DNA of 64,000 bases from CBDBIK01 sp965206145 (GCA_965206145.1 CBDBIK010000002.1:496001-560000); one strand, 5' to 3'. Shown: positions 35,208-45,010, numbered from the stretch's first letter. Made by a program: numbers and translations. The notes: a model not told the origin generated them from the letters alone.

Positions 35208-37481
35208 CAAAAGAACGGCCGAGGGAAGAATCCGGGCGGGATCGGCCTCAAGAACGAGTAGCTTTCCCTCGAACCAAGCATCTACCTGGTCACGGTACCA
35301 CCGCGAGAGCGGGTTCCCCGCCTGGCCGCCTGCCAGCACCGTCAAGGAACGTGCGGGCTCGGCAAGGTCGTGCACGAGCCTCACTCCGGGGCCATGAACC
35401 CTTGCAAAGGGTGCATCCTCGTCGTTCCAATCCCCCTTCATCTGCATCACCGTGAACGGCCCGCCGCCATGCGGGCGCTGGCTTCCGAGAAGCCAGTCGA
35501 CAGCGAAAATTCCTGAAAAAAACGAGTGAAGGTGTGATGCCTGGTTCTCATCTCCCCAGCGCCAGCGAGCAATCTCCGCTCCATGGCGCTCCGCAATCCA
35601 CGCAAGAGCCTCATCAAGAGCTTCACGGATCAAGCTTCGGCAGCCATTGGATTCTTCTCCGGAACATCCGGGAATTTCGCCTGCGAGCATGCCCGCGATC
35701 AGTCGAGGCTTGGGACTGAGAAACCCTCCGAAGGCGTCTTCGCTCACGATTTTCGAAAACAGACGTATAGAGATCGCGCGGTGCCAGGCCGAATAGATAA
35801 GAGGTTCAGGCCAATCCCGGTCCATCGAATGATCCCAAACAGCAAGCAGGGACGCCGCCTCGGCGGCCCTTCCCTCGAAGGGACCGGAAGCGAGAAATAT
35901 CGGGACGAGAATGTCGGCTGCGCGGGAATGAATATCTGGCTGGAAATCCCGGAAATTTTCCGCCGTGAAACCCGCTTCTGGCTCGTTCCGAAGAAGATCC
36001 CGGATGCGTTCGGCACGGTGCTCGGGAGGGTTTTCCCGGGAGAGAAACCCTTCATAGCCTTCTGGTATGAGTCGCTGGTTGGCACTCACGACCTCACCGT
36101 TCAGCGGGTTGATTTCACCGGGAAGGGCGCTGCCCTCAAGGAATCCCGCCCAGTCGTTCTTCGCCTGACTGCCATCGAGCGGTATGAAACCGTCGCCGGT
36201 CCGGCGGATCGGTATGCGCCCAGAGACGACGTAGCCGATGGTTCCGTCGGCGGCGGCGTAAATTACGTTCTGGGATGGCGAGTGGAAATCAGAGATCGCC
36301 CGACGAAGCGAGGACGCATCGCCTGCGCGGGCAATGCCGAACGAAGCGCGATAGGTGGGGTCAGATTCTCGGAGTGCTGACCAACCGAGTGCCAGAACTT
36401 TCCCGGGAGCCGGTTCGGCATAGGCCTCGCCGTGATCGGAGACGACAGGGCCATGGCGTGTCTCTCGCACCTGAATAACATCGGGATCATCGCCTCGAAC
36501 CTCGATGATCTCGGAACGGACGGTGAAGGGTCTTGGCCCGTCGGGCGACATGTAGGAATCGGGATTTTTAGGATCCACGGTCTCAATAAAGAGATCCTGA
36601 ACATCTGCGTAGCTCGTGGTGAGGCCCCATGCAACGTGGCGATTCCTACCGCTCACGATTCCGGCAACGCCAGGGATGGTGGCACCCCAAGCGTCCATCC
36701 CGGGCGAGGAAAGGTGCGCAAGGTACCAAACAGGTGGCATGGAGAAGCCAAGATGGGGGTCGTTTGCAAGGAGAGGTTTTCCGCTTGCCGATCTTTGCCC
36801 CGCAACCACCCAAGCGTTGGAGCCCGGAAGTGTCTTTGTCTGTGTCGGCCAGATCTCGCGAAGCCGCGCCTCCCCGAGGCGGTCCGCAAGGTTCAAGCGA
36901 AGTGCTTCCGTCCGGGCGTTGCCAGAAAGAAGCAAGGACATCATTTTGATCGCGAGCACGCTGTCCGAGGCAAGCCAGGGGTCAGCCGAGAGACGGAGGA
37001 GACGGTGCTCCCACGGCAAGCCGTCCGCATCCAAGGCCGCATTGACCCCGGCGGCGTAACCTTCAAGCAGTGCCTTCGAATCGGGATCGGCGGCAACGAA
37101 CGCCTCCTCGGCGGCCCGGTCGAGACGAAGGGTGCGAAAATAGCGATCAGTTCCCAGTGCACCCTCTCCCAATCCTGCGGCAAGACGCCCTCGGCCTGCC
37201 TTGCGGGCGAAGTCCATTTGGGTGAAACGGTCCTGGGCGTGGACATAGCCAAGACCGAAAAACGCATCCCGATCTGTCTTCGCAAACACGTGGGGGATGC
37301 CGTACCCATCGCGCACGATGCGAATCGGTGCCTCAAGGGCATGTGCCGTTCGCACTCCGTCGATCTGGGGAAGTGCGTGCCACAATGCAAATAAAGGGAG
37401 AGCCAGGGCGATCGCCAAGGCGAGCACGACGAGCGATGCAACCAACTGAAAAACACGGATGACGATGGAGGGCAAGAGCAA
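35184..37481 (-). CDS. Penicillin acylase family protein (Ntn hydrolase)
   Basis: 765 residues. An N-terminal hydrophobic helix (residues 8-33) directs export or anchoring. The alpha-subunit signature IRIVRDGYGIPHVFAKTDRD is present. The autocatalytic cut should fall at Gly220/Ser221 in LPGSNAWVVAG, leaving Ser221 as N-terminal nucleophile. LLANDPHLGFSMPPVWYL and SANQRLIPEGY follow. Known relatives cleave beta-lactam side chains, acyl-homoserine lactones or other amides; which applies here cannot be told. It shares a strand with the CoA-transferase gene 17 bp upstream. Confidence 0.9.
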   Translation of the reverse strand: MLLPSIVIRVFQLVASLVVLALAIALALPLFALWHALPQIDGVRTAHALEAPIRIVRDGYGIPHVFAKTDRDAFFGLGYVHAQDRFTQMDFARKAGRGRLAAGLGEGALGTDRYFRTLRLDRAAEEAFVAADPDSKALLEGYAAGVNAALDADGLPWEHRLLRLSADPWLASDSVLAIKMMSLLLSGNARTEALRLNLADRLGEARLREIWPTQTKTLPGSNAWVVAGQRSASGKPLLANDPHLGFSMPPVWYLAHLSSPGMDAWGATIPGVAGIVSGRNRHVAWGLTTSYADVQDLFIETVDPKNPDSYMSPDGPRPFTVRSEIIEVRGDDPDVIQVRETRHGPVVSDHGEAYAEPAPGKVLALGWSALRESDPTYRASFGIARAGDASSLRRAISDFHSPSQNVIYAAADGTIGYVVSGRIPIRRTGDGFIPLDGSQAKNDWAGFLEGSALPGEINPLNGEVVSANQRLIPEGYEGFLSRENPPEHRAERIRDLLRNEPEAGFTAENFRDFQPDIHSRAADILVPIFLASGPFEGRAAEAASLLAVWDHSMDRDWPEPLIYSAWHRAISIRLFSKIVSEDAFGGFLSPKPRLIAGMLAGEIPGCSGEESNGCRSLIREALDEALAWIAERHGAEIARWRWGDENQASHLHSFFSGIFAVDWLLGSQRPHGGGPFTVMQMKGDWNDEDAPFARVHGPGVRLVHDLAEPARSLTVLAGGQAGNPLSRWYRDQVDAWFEGKLLVLEADPARILPSAVLLLTPGEVH

Positions 37482-37498
37482 AACCTGGATGGATTCGT

Positions 37499-38692
37499 CT
37501 ACGACGTGTTCTGGCTGGGGTCGTCGAGAAGAGCGAGTACTGATGCCCGGTCGCCATCGAGATCCGGGGCCGGCCCGCGCTCAGCAGGATCGGGATGGCT
37601 CGGCATTTTTATAGGATTACCTGCGACCTTGAGACCTGCCAACGCCTCACTGTTAATCCCGACAAGCATGTTGCGGGCCTTGACTTGAGGTGACTCCACC
37701 GCCTCACCGACATCATTCAAAGGACCAGCGGGAATCCCCGCCGTCTCGAGACGTTCAAGCCACGTCTCTCTCGATTCCGTACCGAGCCGAGCTTTGATTG
37801 CCGCCTCGAGTTCGTCCACGTTTTCAATGCGCGCGCGGTTGGTCGAAAAACGAGGATCGCTCATCAACTCCGGTATCCCCAAGGTCTCGCAGAGTCGTTC
37901 GTGCATGCGGTCGTTTCCTGCGGCAAGTACCAAGTAGCCATCGGATGCGCGATAACAACCGAACGGTGCGATCGCCGGATGGCGCGAGCCGGACGGAGGC
38001 GGAGACTGCCCCGTGGAACTGTAGCGGGCCACAGCGTTTTCCAGAATCGCGATTTGGCTGTCCAGCATGGAGACATCAACCAATTGCCCCTTGCCCGTAC
38101 GCTCACGTTCGAAGAGGGCCGAAGCCACGCCGATTGCGGTGAAAAGCCCAGCCGCGATGTCGCCGATCGATGTGCCAACACGTGTCGGGGGTCCGCCTTC
38201 GTGTCCAGTAAGCGACATCAACCCACCCATCCCCTGGACGATCATGTCGTAGGCAGGGCGCCCAGCCCAGGGACCTGTCTGGCCAAATCCAGAGCACGAA
38301 GCAACGACAAGGCGTGGATTTTTGGCGTTTAATTCTTCCCAGCCGTAACCGAGGCGATTCATCGTTCCCGGGCGAAAGTTCTCCACGAGTGCGTCAGCTT
38401 TTTCGAGAAGGCTCTCGAAGATCACGCGATCGGCCTTGCTCTTTAAATCGAGCGCAACACTTTCCTTGCCGCGATTGAGTGAGGCGAAATAGATAGAAAT
38501 ACCGTTATGCCAAGGGCCGAAATCGCGCGAGTCATCGCCATCCGGCGGCTCAACCTTGATGATGCGAGCACCCAAGTCGGCGAGAACCATAGTGGCAAAA
38601 GGTCCTGCAAGGACGCGACTGAGATCGAGAATGACGGTCCCCGCAAGCGGGCCCGAGACTCCACCACGGCTGGATTCGGTACTTTCCGTCAT
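37499..38692 (-). CDS. CaiB/BaiF-family CoA transferase (class III)
   Basis: 397 residues from MTESTESSRGG with GGGGA upstream. Class III CoA-transferase features: LDLSRVLAGPFATMVLADLG at the N-terminus, VEPPDGDDSRDFGP, NRGKESVALDLKS, VENFRPGTMNRLGYG and the catalytic aspartate in GRPAYDMIVQGMGG. It moves CoA between two carboxylic acids. The acceptor is unknown. The gene is divergent from the YheT-like hydrolase. Confidence 0.92.
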   Translation of the reverse strand: MTESTESSRGGVSGPLAGTVILDLSRVLAGPFATMVLADLGARIIKVEPPDGDDSRDFGPWHNGISIYFASLNRGKESVALDLKSKADRVIFESLLEKADALVENFRPGTMNRLGYGWEELNAKNPRLVVASCSGFGQTGPWAGRPAYDMIVQGMGGLMSLTGHEGGPPTRVGTSIGDIAAGLFTAIGVASALFERERTGKGQLVDVSMLDSQIAILENAVARYSSTGQSPPPSGSRHPAIAPFGCYRASDGYLVLAAGNDRMHERLCETLGIPELMSDPRFSTNRARIENVDELEAAIKARLGTESRETWLERLETAGIPAGPLNDVGEAVESPQVKARNMLVGINSEALAGLKVAGNPIKMPSHPDPAERGPAPDLDGDRASVLALLDDPSQNTS

Positions 38693-38833
38693 GAAAATTC
38701 CCCTGCATCGACTATCGTCGGACGCCCGCAAACCGGCAACCCTGCCAGGAAGCAGAACCTGGACGAACCTGGGCTGCGCACCCCGACGAAGGATCCCCTG
38801 TCGCCGAATACGGTACCGTGCGGGGGGAGAAAA

Positions 38834-39820
38834 ATGAGTATGTCAGCCCCGCCGCCTTTTCAGTGCCGTAGGCCCTGGATCACGGGCGATCTCCAGACCA
38901 TCCGCAACTTCCTTCCTTGGCGGGCACCGGGAACTGAATCAGGTTCAGGGGAGAGAATCGTCCTGCCAATGCGAGATGGAAGCGGAGACAGTTTGGTCGC
39001 ACGTCTGCACCGCCGACAGGGTAAGGGACCACTCATTGTTCTGGTACACGGACTCACGGGTTGCGAGGACAGTCCTCACGTCCTTCAAGCTGCCGGCGCA
39101 TTCCTCGCCGATGGGAACGAAACGGTCCGCCTCAACCTCAGAGGAGCACCACCAGGACGTGCGCTCGCCAGGCGGCACTACCACATGGACAGCGTCTCCG
39201 ACCTCGCAGACGCATGCGTAGCACTTGCCAAGATCCATCCTCAAGCCGTGGCCCGAGGGATCGTGCTGATCGGTTTTTCGCTCGGCGGGGCGCTTGCATT
39301 GCGACTTGCCGCATCAGACTACGTTCCTGACTCGCTTCGGGCCGTAGTCTCAGTTTCCGCGCCACTCGACCTCGAAGCGACCTCGAAGCGGCTTTCGCGG
39401 TACCGGAACCGCCCTTACGAACACTGGCTTCTCAAACGTCTGCGCAAGGAATCCGAACTGATCTGGCAGTCCAAACTTCCTGAAATTGGAACCGTGCTTG
39501 CCCGGGTACGTTCGCTCCGTAGCTTTGACAATATCCTCACCGCACCAGAGGCGGGCTTTCGGGACGTTACTGACTATTACGCCTCGTGCTCGCCGCTGCG
39601 GAGCCTGTCTGATTTGCGCGTTCCCTCACTGCTATTGCATGCAGATGACGACCCTTGGATTCCTCCTCCGCCTGCGGACATGCCGCAGAACGATTGTGGG
39701 GAACCGAAAATAACTGGATATCGGGAAGAGCCGGGACTAGGCGGGAAGAACCGGGCTGGAGCCCATAAAAACAAGGACTTTGCGGGTGTCTCCCATCCAA
39801 GTCCGGATGGAAAAAAATAA
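38834..39820 (+). pseudogene. YheT-like alpha/beta hydrolase, cut off by the prophage
   Basis: Begins MSMSAPPPFQCRRPW behind a GGGGGGAGA ribosome site and follows the YheT/ABHD family: IVLVHGLTGCEDSPHV, NLRGAPPG, nucleophile elbow IGFSLGGALA, acid motif LLLHADDDPWIP. Just after that motif, at about 39,695, the sequence becomes prophage. The remaining frame to 39,820 (GEPKITGYREEPGLGG and on) is phage end DNA read by chance. The C-terminal segment carrying the catalytic histidine is missing, so the product is probably inactive. The rest of the gene should lie beyond the right end of the prophage. Confidence 0.75.
39700..39721 (+). repeat. Transposase end-binding site, L1-like
   Basis: Ends in AAATAACTGGATAT, repeated exactly at 39815-39828. 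It occupies positions 6-27 from the proposed terminus, the same place as L1 in phage Mu. Confidence 0.6.
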
Positions 39821-39828
39821 CTGGATAT
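39807..39828 (+). repeat. Transposase end-binding site, L2-like
   Basis: Second copy of AAATAACTGGATAT, 107 bp from the first (Mu L1 to L2 is about 105 bp). The last 15 bases of the two 22-bp sites agree. No third site was found in the next 200 bp. Confidence 0.6.
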
Positions 39829-40010
39829 TCTCGCTTCGGAGGCCATGAATGGCTCCGAAAACGGATTTTTACGGGCGTTTCAGAGGTCGTTTTTGGGCCG
39901 GAAAATCACCCGGATTGCGGATATGGATTCGCCGGGGAATTCTTCCCGGCCGGCGGGGCTGTCGAGCACCGGCATCGCGCCCGAGATGGGATCATCATCA
40001 GGGGGAGATA

Positions 40011-40214
40011 ATGAGACCGGGGCGGCCAGGGCGACAACCGCGGCCGCCGGTTTGGGGTCTCGAGGAGTTGAGGATTGTCGATCCTGCATGCGGGACGAGG
40101 GCTTTGCTGCTTGCAATGCTGCGTGAGGCAGTTCGCCACGTCATCATTGCCGGCCCGGAGACGGATCTGCGACTACTCTGGACCCACCTCGTGGATCGTG
40201 ATCACGGCAGGTAA
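40011..40214 (+). CDS. Small phage protein of unknown function
   Basis: 67 residues with a strong ribosome site (AGGGGGAGA) two bases before the ATG. Basic, Pro-rich start (MRPGRPGRQPRPPVWG), then LRIVDPACGTRALLLAMLRE. The VDPACGT words resemble a methyltransferase motif I, but the protein is far too short for that fold. It is the only rightward gene in the left arm, sits next to the phage end and converges with the leftward operon. Confidence 0.5.
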   Translation: MRPGRPGRQPRPPVWGLEELRIVDPACGTRALLLAMLREAVRHVIIAGPETDLRLLWTHLVDRDHGR

Positions 40215-40588
40215 TCGCGCCCAAGGACCAGGGTCGTCGTCGTCCCATCTTCATTGGTTATGATCCACGGGGGATACGGAACGCCTTCGCGGAGTTCGAC
40301 GTCCCGGAAGACGGGAGGAAGCGTTTGGCGGAGGGGCTCGTCGAGGATGGGCCAGTAAGCCCTGAGCAGCAACCATAAGAAATCGCGCGGGTCGTGGGCC
40401 GGATCAAGCAGATGGATTTCCATTTCGTCGTTGCTGAAATCAACCGGCGTCGGCTTGGCGAGGATCTCCTGCATCCGGGACACTTTGGAGTGTTCGCCAG
40501 TGACGGTGCCCTTTTCGTCATCCCAGATCACGCTGCGCGGCTCGCGGCCACGCAGCCTGTCCGGAAGCATGATGGTGTGAACTGCCAT
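40202..40588 (-). CDS. Phage structural-operon protein, unknown
   Basis: 128 residues from MAVHTIMLPDRLRGREPRSV, starting 1 nt after the gp30 stop. Acidic middle (NDEMEIHLLDPAHDPRDFLW). Last gene of the long leftward operon. No family recognised; the position suggests a head-related or cargo role. Confidence 0.6.
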   Translation of the reverse strand: MAVHTIMLPDRLRGREPRSVIWDDEKGTVTGEHSKVSRMQEILAKPTPVDFSNDEMEIHLLDPAHDPRDFLWLLLRAYWPILDEPLRQTLPPVFRDVELREGVPYPPWIITNEDGTTTTLVLGRDYLP

Positions 40589-40589
40589 G

Positions 40590-42116
40590 TCACGGATCGT
40601 AGCGGAAAAGCACGCCCAGAACCAAATACAGCATCTCCGGATCATCGCGCACCAAGTCTCGGAGCAATTCCTCCCCATGCCGGGGATGAAAGAGAACCTG
40701 ATGGGCGACGGTGATCACCTCCAAGGCCGGTGCGGGAAACCCCGCGTATTCCCTACCGAAGTAGTTATCGACGTAATCATCCTTCCGGCCCACAACACTT
40801 CTGCGATATCCACGGAGAACGCGCAATGGCTCTGTCCGGGTCCGCCGCCGGTGCAGGTCCTGGAACATCCGGTCGAGTTCGGGCATGACGTACTGAACGT
40901 GGTGGAGGTATTCGTGCAACGCGGTTCCGAGCTCGTCACCCACGCTGATGAGAGCGCCTTGGTCTGGTGAGATCGCCCTCTCGATGCTCCCGCGTTCCGG
41001 AGGTGCGAGATATCTCCCCTTTTGCGGACCTCCAGAGGGGAGGTTCTTGACTGTGAGTTTGGTGCCGTTGGCTTTGCGGATCCATCCCGCAGGCAGTACC
41101 TCCACGGCTCTCCGCACTCTCTCCGCGGCCGCCGCGTCGGCGGCGCTGTCGGTCAGGGGCCGCACCGCCGCCGCGACCGACCCTGCTCCTCGCTCTTTCC
41201 GGAGCTTGACGATGAGGGCCTCGCGGACGTTCTTCGGGAAGTTGTCGCTGTCGATGTTGATGTCTCCGACCAGATCGAGCAGCTCCTCCCAGATCGCCCG
41301 CCCGGTGACACCGAACGAGTCCAGGTCGGTCATCAGCTGGCGGCGGATGGCCACGGGCACGCCCGTTAGCTTCGTTGCAAGGATTTTCTGCGCGTCCGCC
41401 GCTAGATCGACGGTGCCGACGTTGTGGGCGAATCCAGGCGCAATCCCGACGGGAACGTGTTCCACCTTGCCGGTCCGGCGATTTCGCCAGGGCCTGGTCC
41501 GCACCTTCGGGTCCGGCGAGACCTTGAGGTTGAAGCGTTTGAGGTCGTCCTTGTCCATCTGCTGGACGGTGCAGCGGCATCGCCACCCGTTCGGCGGGAA
41601 GTGCGTTTCCCAGAAGGGGTGGTCGACGGGCAGGACAATGCCATGCCATGCCCGGTGCTGGTCCCGGGTCCGGTTGTCGTGGACGGCGACGTAGCGGAGG
41701 TAGGGCATCCGGTCCTTGAGCCTCTGGATCCGCTGCCACCGGCCGTGGGCATAACTGGTCCGAAGGTTGGTGTCGAAGATTGTCTTCAGCCGGTGGAGCG
41801 ATCCGAGCTGCACAGTGCGGACCTTGCCGGTCGCGGGGTCGACTATCTTCTGTCGGCCCCACCAGCCCTTCTTCACCAGCAACGGTTCGAGACGAGCTTG
41901 AAAGGTTGCGAAGGTCTCGCCTTTGGCGATGACCTCGTCGACCGCACCTCGGATATCCCGGAGGATGTCGAGGCGCATGGCCTTGGCGACGGTGAACGAC
42001 CGGGTGTGCAGAGCCGCGCTTGTGTCGCGCCAATCGAATCCGACGTGGTGTCCTTTGGCCCGGAAATGCTCGACCGCCTCCCCGGGCGGAACGTCGAGGA
42101 TTTCAGGTTCAGGCAT
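40590..42116 (-). CDS. Mu gp30/gpF-like head morphogenesis protein with C-terminal zincin-like domain
   Basis: 508 residues. Residues 1-250 match the Phage_Mu_F head morphogenesis family (DTNLRTSYAHGRWQRI, YVAVHDNRTRDQHRAWHG, PPNGWRCRCTVQ), minor capsid proteins acting at the portal during assembly. From about residue 310 a second domain follows. It has a metalloprotease-like HEYLH motif at 401-405 and possible third ligands at Glu456 (FGREY) or Glu466 (PALEV). Many Mu-like gpF proteins stop soon after the first domain, so the extension is an addition. Its role could be maturation cleavage or an injected effector. Confidence 0.85.
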   Translation of the reverse strand: MPEPEILDVPPGEAVEHFRAKGHHVGFDWRDTSAALHTRSFTVAKAMRLDILRDIRGAVDEVIAKGETFATFQARLEPLLVKKGWWGRQKIVDPATGKVRTVQLGSLHRLKTIFDTNLRTSYAHGRWQRIQRLKDRMPYLRYVAVHDNRTRDQHRAWHGIVLPVDHPFWETHFPPNGWRCRCTVQQMDKDDLKRFNLKVSPDPKVRTRPWRNRRTGKVEHVPVGIAPGFAHNVGTVDLAADAQKILATKLTGVPVAIRRQLMTDLDSFGVTGRAIWEELLDLVGDINIDSDNFPKNVREALIVKLRKERGAGSVAAAVRPLTDSAADAAAAERVRRAVEVLPAGWIRKANGTKLTVKNLPSGGPQKGRYLAPPERGSIERAISPDQGALISVGDELGTALHEYLHHVQYVMPELDRMFQDLHRRRTRTEPLRVLRGYRRSVVGRKDDYVDNYFGREYAGFPAPALEVITVAHQVLFHPRHGEELLRDLVRDDPEMLYLVLGVLFRYDP

Positions 42117-42131
42117 CAGTGGTTGCGGGGT

Positions 42132-43625
42132 TCACGCCTCGTCCTCGTCGCCGGAAGCTTCGAGGTGCGTCGAGAATGTGCTGCGGTGGAGGCGTTCGGA
42201 GACGAGGCTTCCGTCCATCCGATTGAACAGGTCGGCAAGCTCCGACTTGAGTTCCGAGAGACCTTCTCCGCGCGCGTGGGTCTGCTCCGCGGCCGCAAGG
42301 ACTGGCGTGATCATCGGTTCCGCAAGCGGCTCCCAGTCGTCGCCTGCGAGGTCGGCGGCGCGGGAGATGGCATCGTCCGTCCCGGCGGCGAACCGAAGCG
42401 CGTGCTCGAGCGCACCAGGCGCAGGAGGCGACGGTGCCGGCGATTCCTCCCAGCGGCCACCATAGGTCTTCTCGATGTGCTCGCGCGTGGGCCGCAATGC
42501 AGAAGTCCGCGCGATCCGCTCCTCGCGTTCGGCACGGGCATCAAGGTTCTCGGGCGGCTCGACGTCGCGAACGATCTTCGGCGTCGCGGCTCCGGGGAAA
42601 TTCCAAGCGGTAAGCCACCTCGCGACCGAGGAGCTCAACGCTTCGTTGAGGGTGCGGCAATCGGCGGCGACGACTTCGTTGCGGACGTCTTGCTGGACTT
42701 CGGCGGTGCCTCGCCACGGTCCCTGGTCGGTGGTCGAGCTCTGTCCGAGGATGGTGGTGGCGAGCATGCGGTCGAGGTAGCCGCAGTAAGCTTCAAAGTC
42801 GCCACCGGTCCGTTGGCGTGCCTCAAGGAGCTGGATGGTCTGGCCTTCCGGCAAGGCGATGCCGGAAGCGGTAGCAAGGGATTCGAGCTTGGAGACGAGC
42901 TGGCCGACCTCCGATTCAGTGGCGCCCTGACGATACGTCCCCATGCCGGTGGGGGATCCGAACCGCTCAAGTGCGACAGCCCAGAACTTCAGCCCGTGCC
43001 TCTTGAACCACACAGGCCAGAAGCACCAACGCCCGAGGCCGGGGCCATAAGGGGTGTCGCCGTGCTCGCCGGGACGAGTAAGGACCACGAACTTTGCCGC
43101 AGACAGCTCCTCGCCGCGCGGGTGGGACCGGGTCACCAGGAGGGGATCGCAGGCGGCAGACCACAAGAAGCGATCGGGCGCGCGCACGCGGATGTCGGCG
43201 ATGCCGACGTGCTCATCGCCGGGTGCCCAAAGCACTTCGGCGACGGCGAAGCCGAACCAGAGGTGGGAAAAGAGCGTCTGGCGGCAAATCCGATTGAATC
43301 GAAGGCCGCGGATCTGCACCCGGAGGTGATCGGCAGCGGCGGTATCGGCAGCGGAGCTGGAATCGCCGCCGGGCTCGACGTCCCAGGGCCGCGACACGGC
43401 GGCATCAAGCCTCTGATCGAGGGCGGCCATGGCGCGTTCATCTCGAAGTGTTTCCCGGTAGAGCTTGAGGACCTGCCTGTCGTCGCCAAGGGTCTGGCGG
43501 TAGCGCTGCCAGACGCGCGGGTCGGGGCCGAGCTCGCCGATGTAGGAGCTGGCGATCGAGGAAACGTCGGTGAGGCCGGAGATCTCGTCGAACTCGGGCT
43601 TTCTTCTGGGGGCAGCTTCGTCCAT
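42132..43625 (-). CDS. Mu gp29-like portal protein (DUF935)
   Basis: 497 residues of the DUF935/Mu gp29 family, which forms the portal ring through which DNA enters the head. Visible blocks include LSGLTDVSSIASSY-type start, RDERAMAALDQRLDAAVSRP, FGFAVAEVLW, GRWCFWPVWFKRHGLKFWAV, and LDRMLATTILGQSSTT. Its ATG overlaps the terminase stop (TGATG). The C-terminal 100 residues are acidic and variable. Confidence 0.88.
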   Translation of the reverse strand: MDEAAPRRKPEFDEISGLTDVSSIASSYIGELGPDPRVWQRYRQTLGDDRQVLKLYRETLRDERAMAALDQRLDAAVSRPWDVEPGGDSSSAADTAAADHLRVQIRGLRFNRICRQTLFSHLWFGFAVAEVLWAPGDEHVGIADIRVRAPDRFLWSAACDPLLVTRSHPRGEELSAAKFVVLTRPGEHGDTPYGPGLGRWCFWPVWFKRHGLKFWAVALERFGSPTGMGTYRQGATESEVGQLVSKLESLATASGIALPEGQTIQLLEARQRTGGDFEAYCGYLDRMLATTILGQSSTTDQGPWRGTAEVQQDVRNEVVAADCRTLNEALSSSVARWLTAWNFPGAATPKIVRDVEPPENLDARAEREERIARTSALRPTREHIEKTYGGRWEESPAPSPPAPGALEHALRFAAGTDDAISRAADLAGDDWEPLAEPMITPVLAAAEQTHARGEGLSELKSELADLFNRMDGSLVSERLHRSTFSTHLEASGDEDEA

Positions 43626-45010
43626 CAGCTTCTCCCGAGCCCGTTGGCAAATGCGCTTCGAACGATCCCGTTCCGGTGGTCAATCGCGTGGAGGGGTGTT
43701 CCGGGCATGGGAAGCTCGGCGTCCCATGCGCTGCGGCGGGCGGTGACGGTCGCTTCGAAGGCAGGCAGGCCATCGGCAGCGGCACCGGCGGCGAGGGCCG
43801 CCGCCCAGAAGCGATCAGCGTGGCTGTCGCCGGAACGGCCGCCAATGAGCCGCGGTGCTCCGGTGGGACCAACCGTCTTGCCGACGGCGTGGAGGTCATC
43901 GCGGAGCCGACGATCGCCGGCGGGGATGCGGATCGTGCGATCCTCGAGGCGTTCGCGCAGCGCGGTAGCGAGTGCGAGCCTGCGGGGCCCCGTGAAGATG
44001 ACGCCCTCGATCATGCTGCCGTGGCGGTGTTGCGCGTCCTCGACGGGCTTCTCGCCCATGCCGGTCTGGTCCATGGCGACGCGAACCGGGTTGTAGTTCT
44101 CGATCAGACGGTCGAGCTCGGCGTCCTGCTGGGCGAATGTCGCGCCGCGAAGCGTCGCGATCTCGCGCGTCCAGGCGACATCGCCCACGATCTCGATGAC
44201 CCAGGCGACCCACAGGTCATGGCGGCGGGCGATGTCGTTGCCGATGTAGACGGATCCGCCCTGGAAGCTCTCGGGCCGGCCTGCGTCGTCGTGCTCGCAG
44301 CCATCGATCAGATCGAAGGAGAGCCAGGCGCTGGCTTCGTCGAGCCACTCGCACTCGTATTCCTGACGCCACAGCTGGTCGTCGCCAAGCGCGTCACGGA
44401 GCTCTGCGACATCGCGCGCAAGCCCGTCGCGAACGGCATCGTGAATGGTGACGAGATGAACCGACCATCGGCCGGACCTGTCAGTGGCGAGCTCGTAGAA
44501 CCGGTTGCCCTTGCCGCGCGGCGTGGAGGCAACAACGAGGCGATGACCGGCGGAGACGGCGGGGAAAAGAGCGGCCCAAATCGCCCGTGCGTCCTGATGC
44601 CAGGCGAACTCATCGAGAAAGACGTTTGCAGAGAAGCCGCGCGCAGTGTCGGGGTTGGCGGGCAACGCGGAGACGCGCGATCCGTTCTCGAACTCGACCT
44701 CGACAGCGCGGAAGGTGGTGCCCTCGGCGGTTGCGAACTCACCCTCGATCTCGCGAATCGCGGCTCCGTATGCCTTGGCGTGGGGGATGAGGGCGCCTTG
44801 CATCGCCTCTTTCGCCTGGCGCTCGCCGCGGGAGAGAATGATCCATCGCGCCCGCCGGCCCTGCGTCATCGCCTCGTGGACGTCGTCAACGATCTCAAGG
44901 GTGGTGGTGAAGGTCTTGCCGGTCTGGCGGCTCCAGCGCCCGAGCTTGAAGCGCGAACGGTCCTGGAACCAGCGTTGCTGGTAGGGCAGGAGCGTGACGG
45001 CAGGGCTCAT
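43625..45010 (-). CDS. Terminase large subunit (Mu gp28-like)
   Basis: 461 residues. ATPase Walker A-like motif GRWSRQTGKT at 24-33, with LNGF-like substitute FLDEFAWHQD as the acidic motif and the nuclease half towards the C-terminus (YIGNDIARRHDLW, MDQTGMGEKPVEDAQ). It packages DNA into the head, cutting host-flanked prophage DNA in Mu-like phages. It lies between the gp27-like small subunit and the portal. Confidence 0.9.
   Translation of the reverse strand: MSPAVTLLPYQQRWFQDRSRFKLGRWSRQTGKTFTTTLEIVDDVHEAMTQGRRARWIILSRGERQAKEAMQGALIPHAKAYGAAIREIEGEFATAEGTTFRAVEVEFENGSRVSALPANPDTARGFSANVFLDEFAWHQDARAIWAALFPAVSAGHRLVVASTPRGKGNRFYELATDRSGRWSVHLVTIHDAVRDGLARDVAELRDALGDDQLWRQEYECEWLDEASAWLSFDLIDGCEHDDAGRPESFQGGSVYIGNDIARRHDLWVAWVIEIVGDVAWTREIATLRGATFAQQDAELDRLIENYNPVRVAMDQTGMGEKPVEDAQHRHGSMIEGVIFTGPRRLALATALRERLEDRTIRIPAGDRRLRDDLHAVGKTVGPTGAPRLIGGRSGDSHADRFWAAALAAGAAADGLPAFEATVTARRSAWDAELPMPGTPLHAIDHRNGIVRSAFANGLGRS

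Noticed and set aside
40011..40214. N6-adenine methyltransferase, from the VDPACGT words
   Set aside because: Only 67 residues and no NPPY-type motif; the similarity is too short to mean anything.
41424..44096. 890-codon open frame on the plus strand opposite the portal and terminase genes
   Set aside because: It is the antisense of well-recognised Mu-like genes; long stop-free antisense frames are expected at this GC content and the translation resembles no protein.
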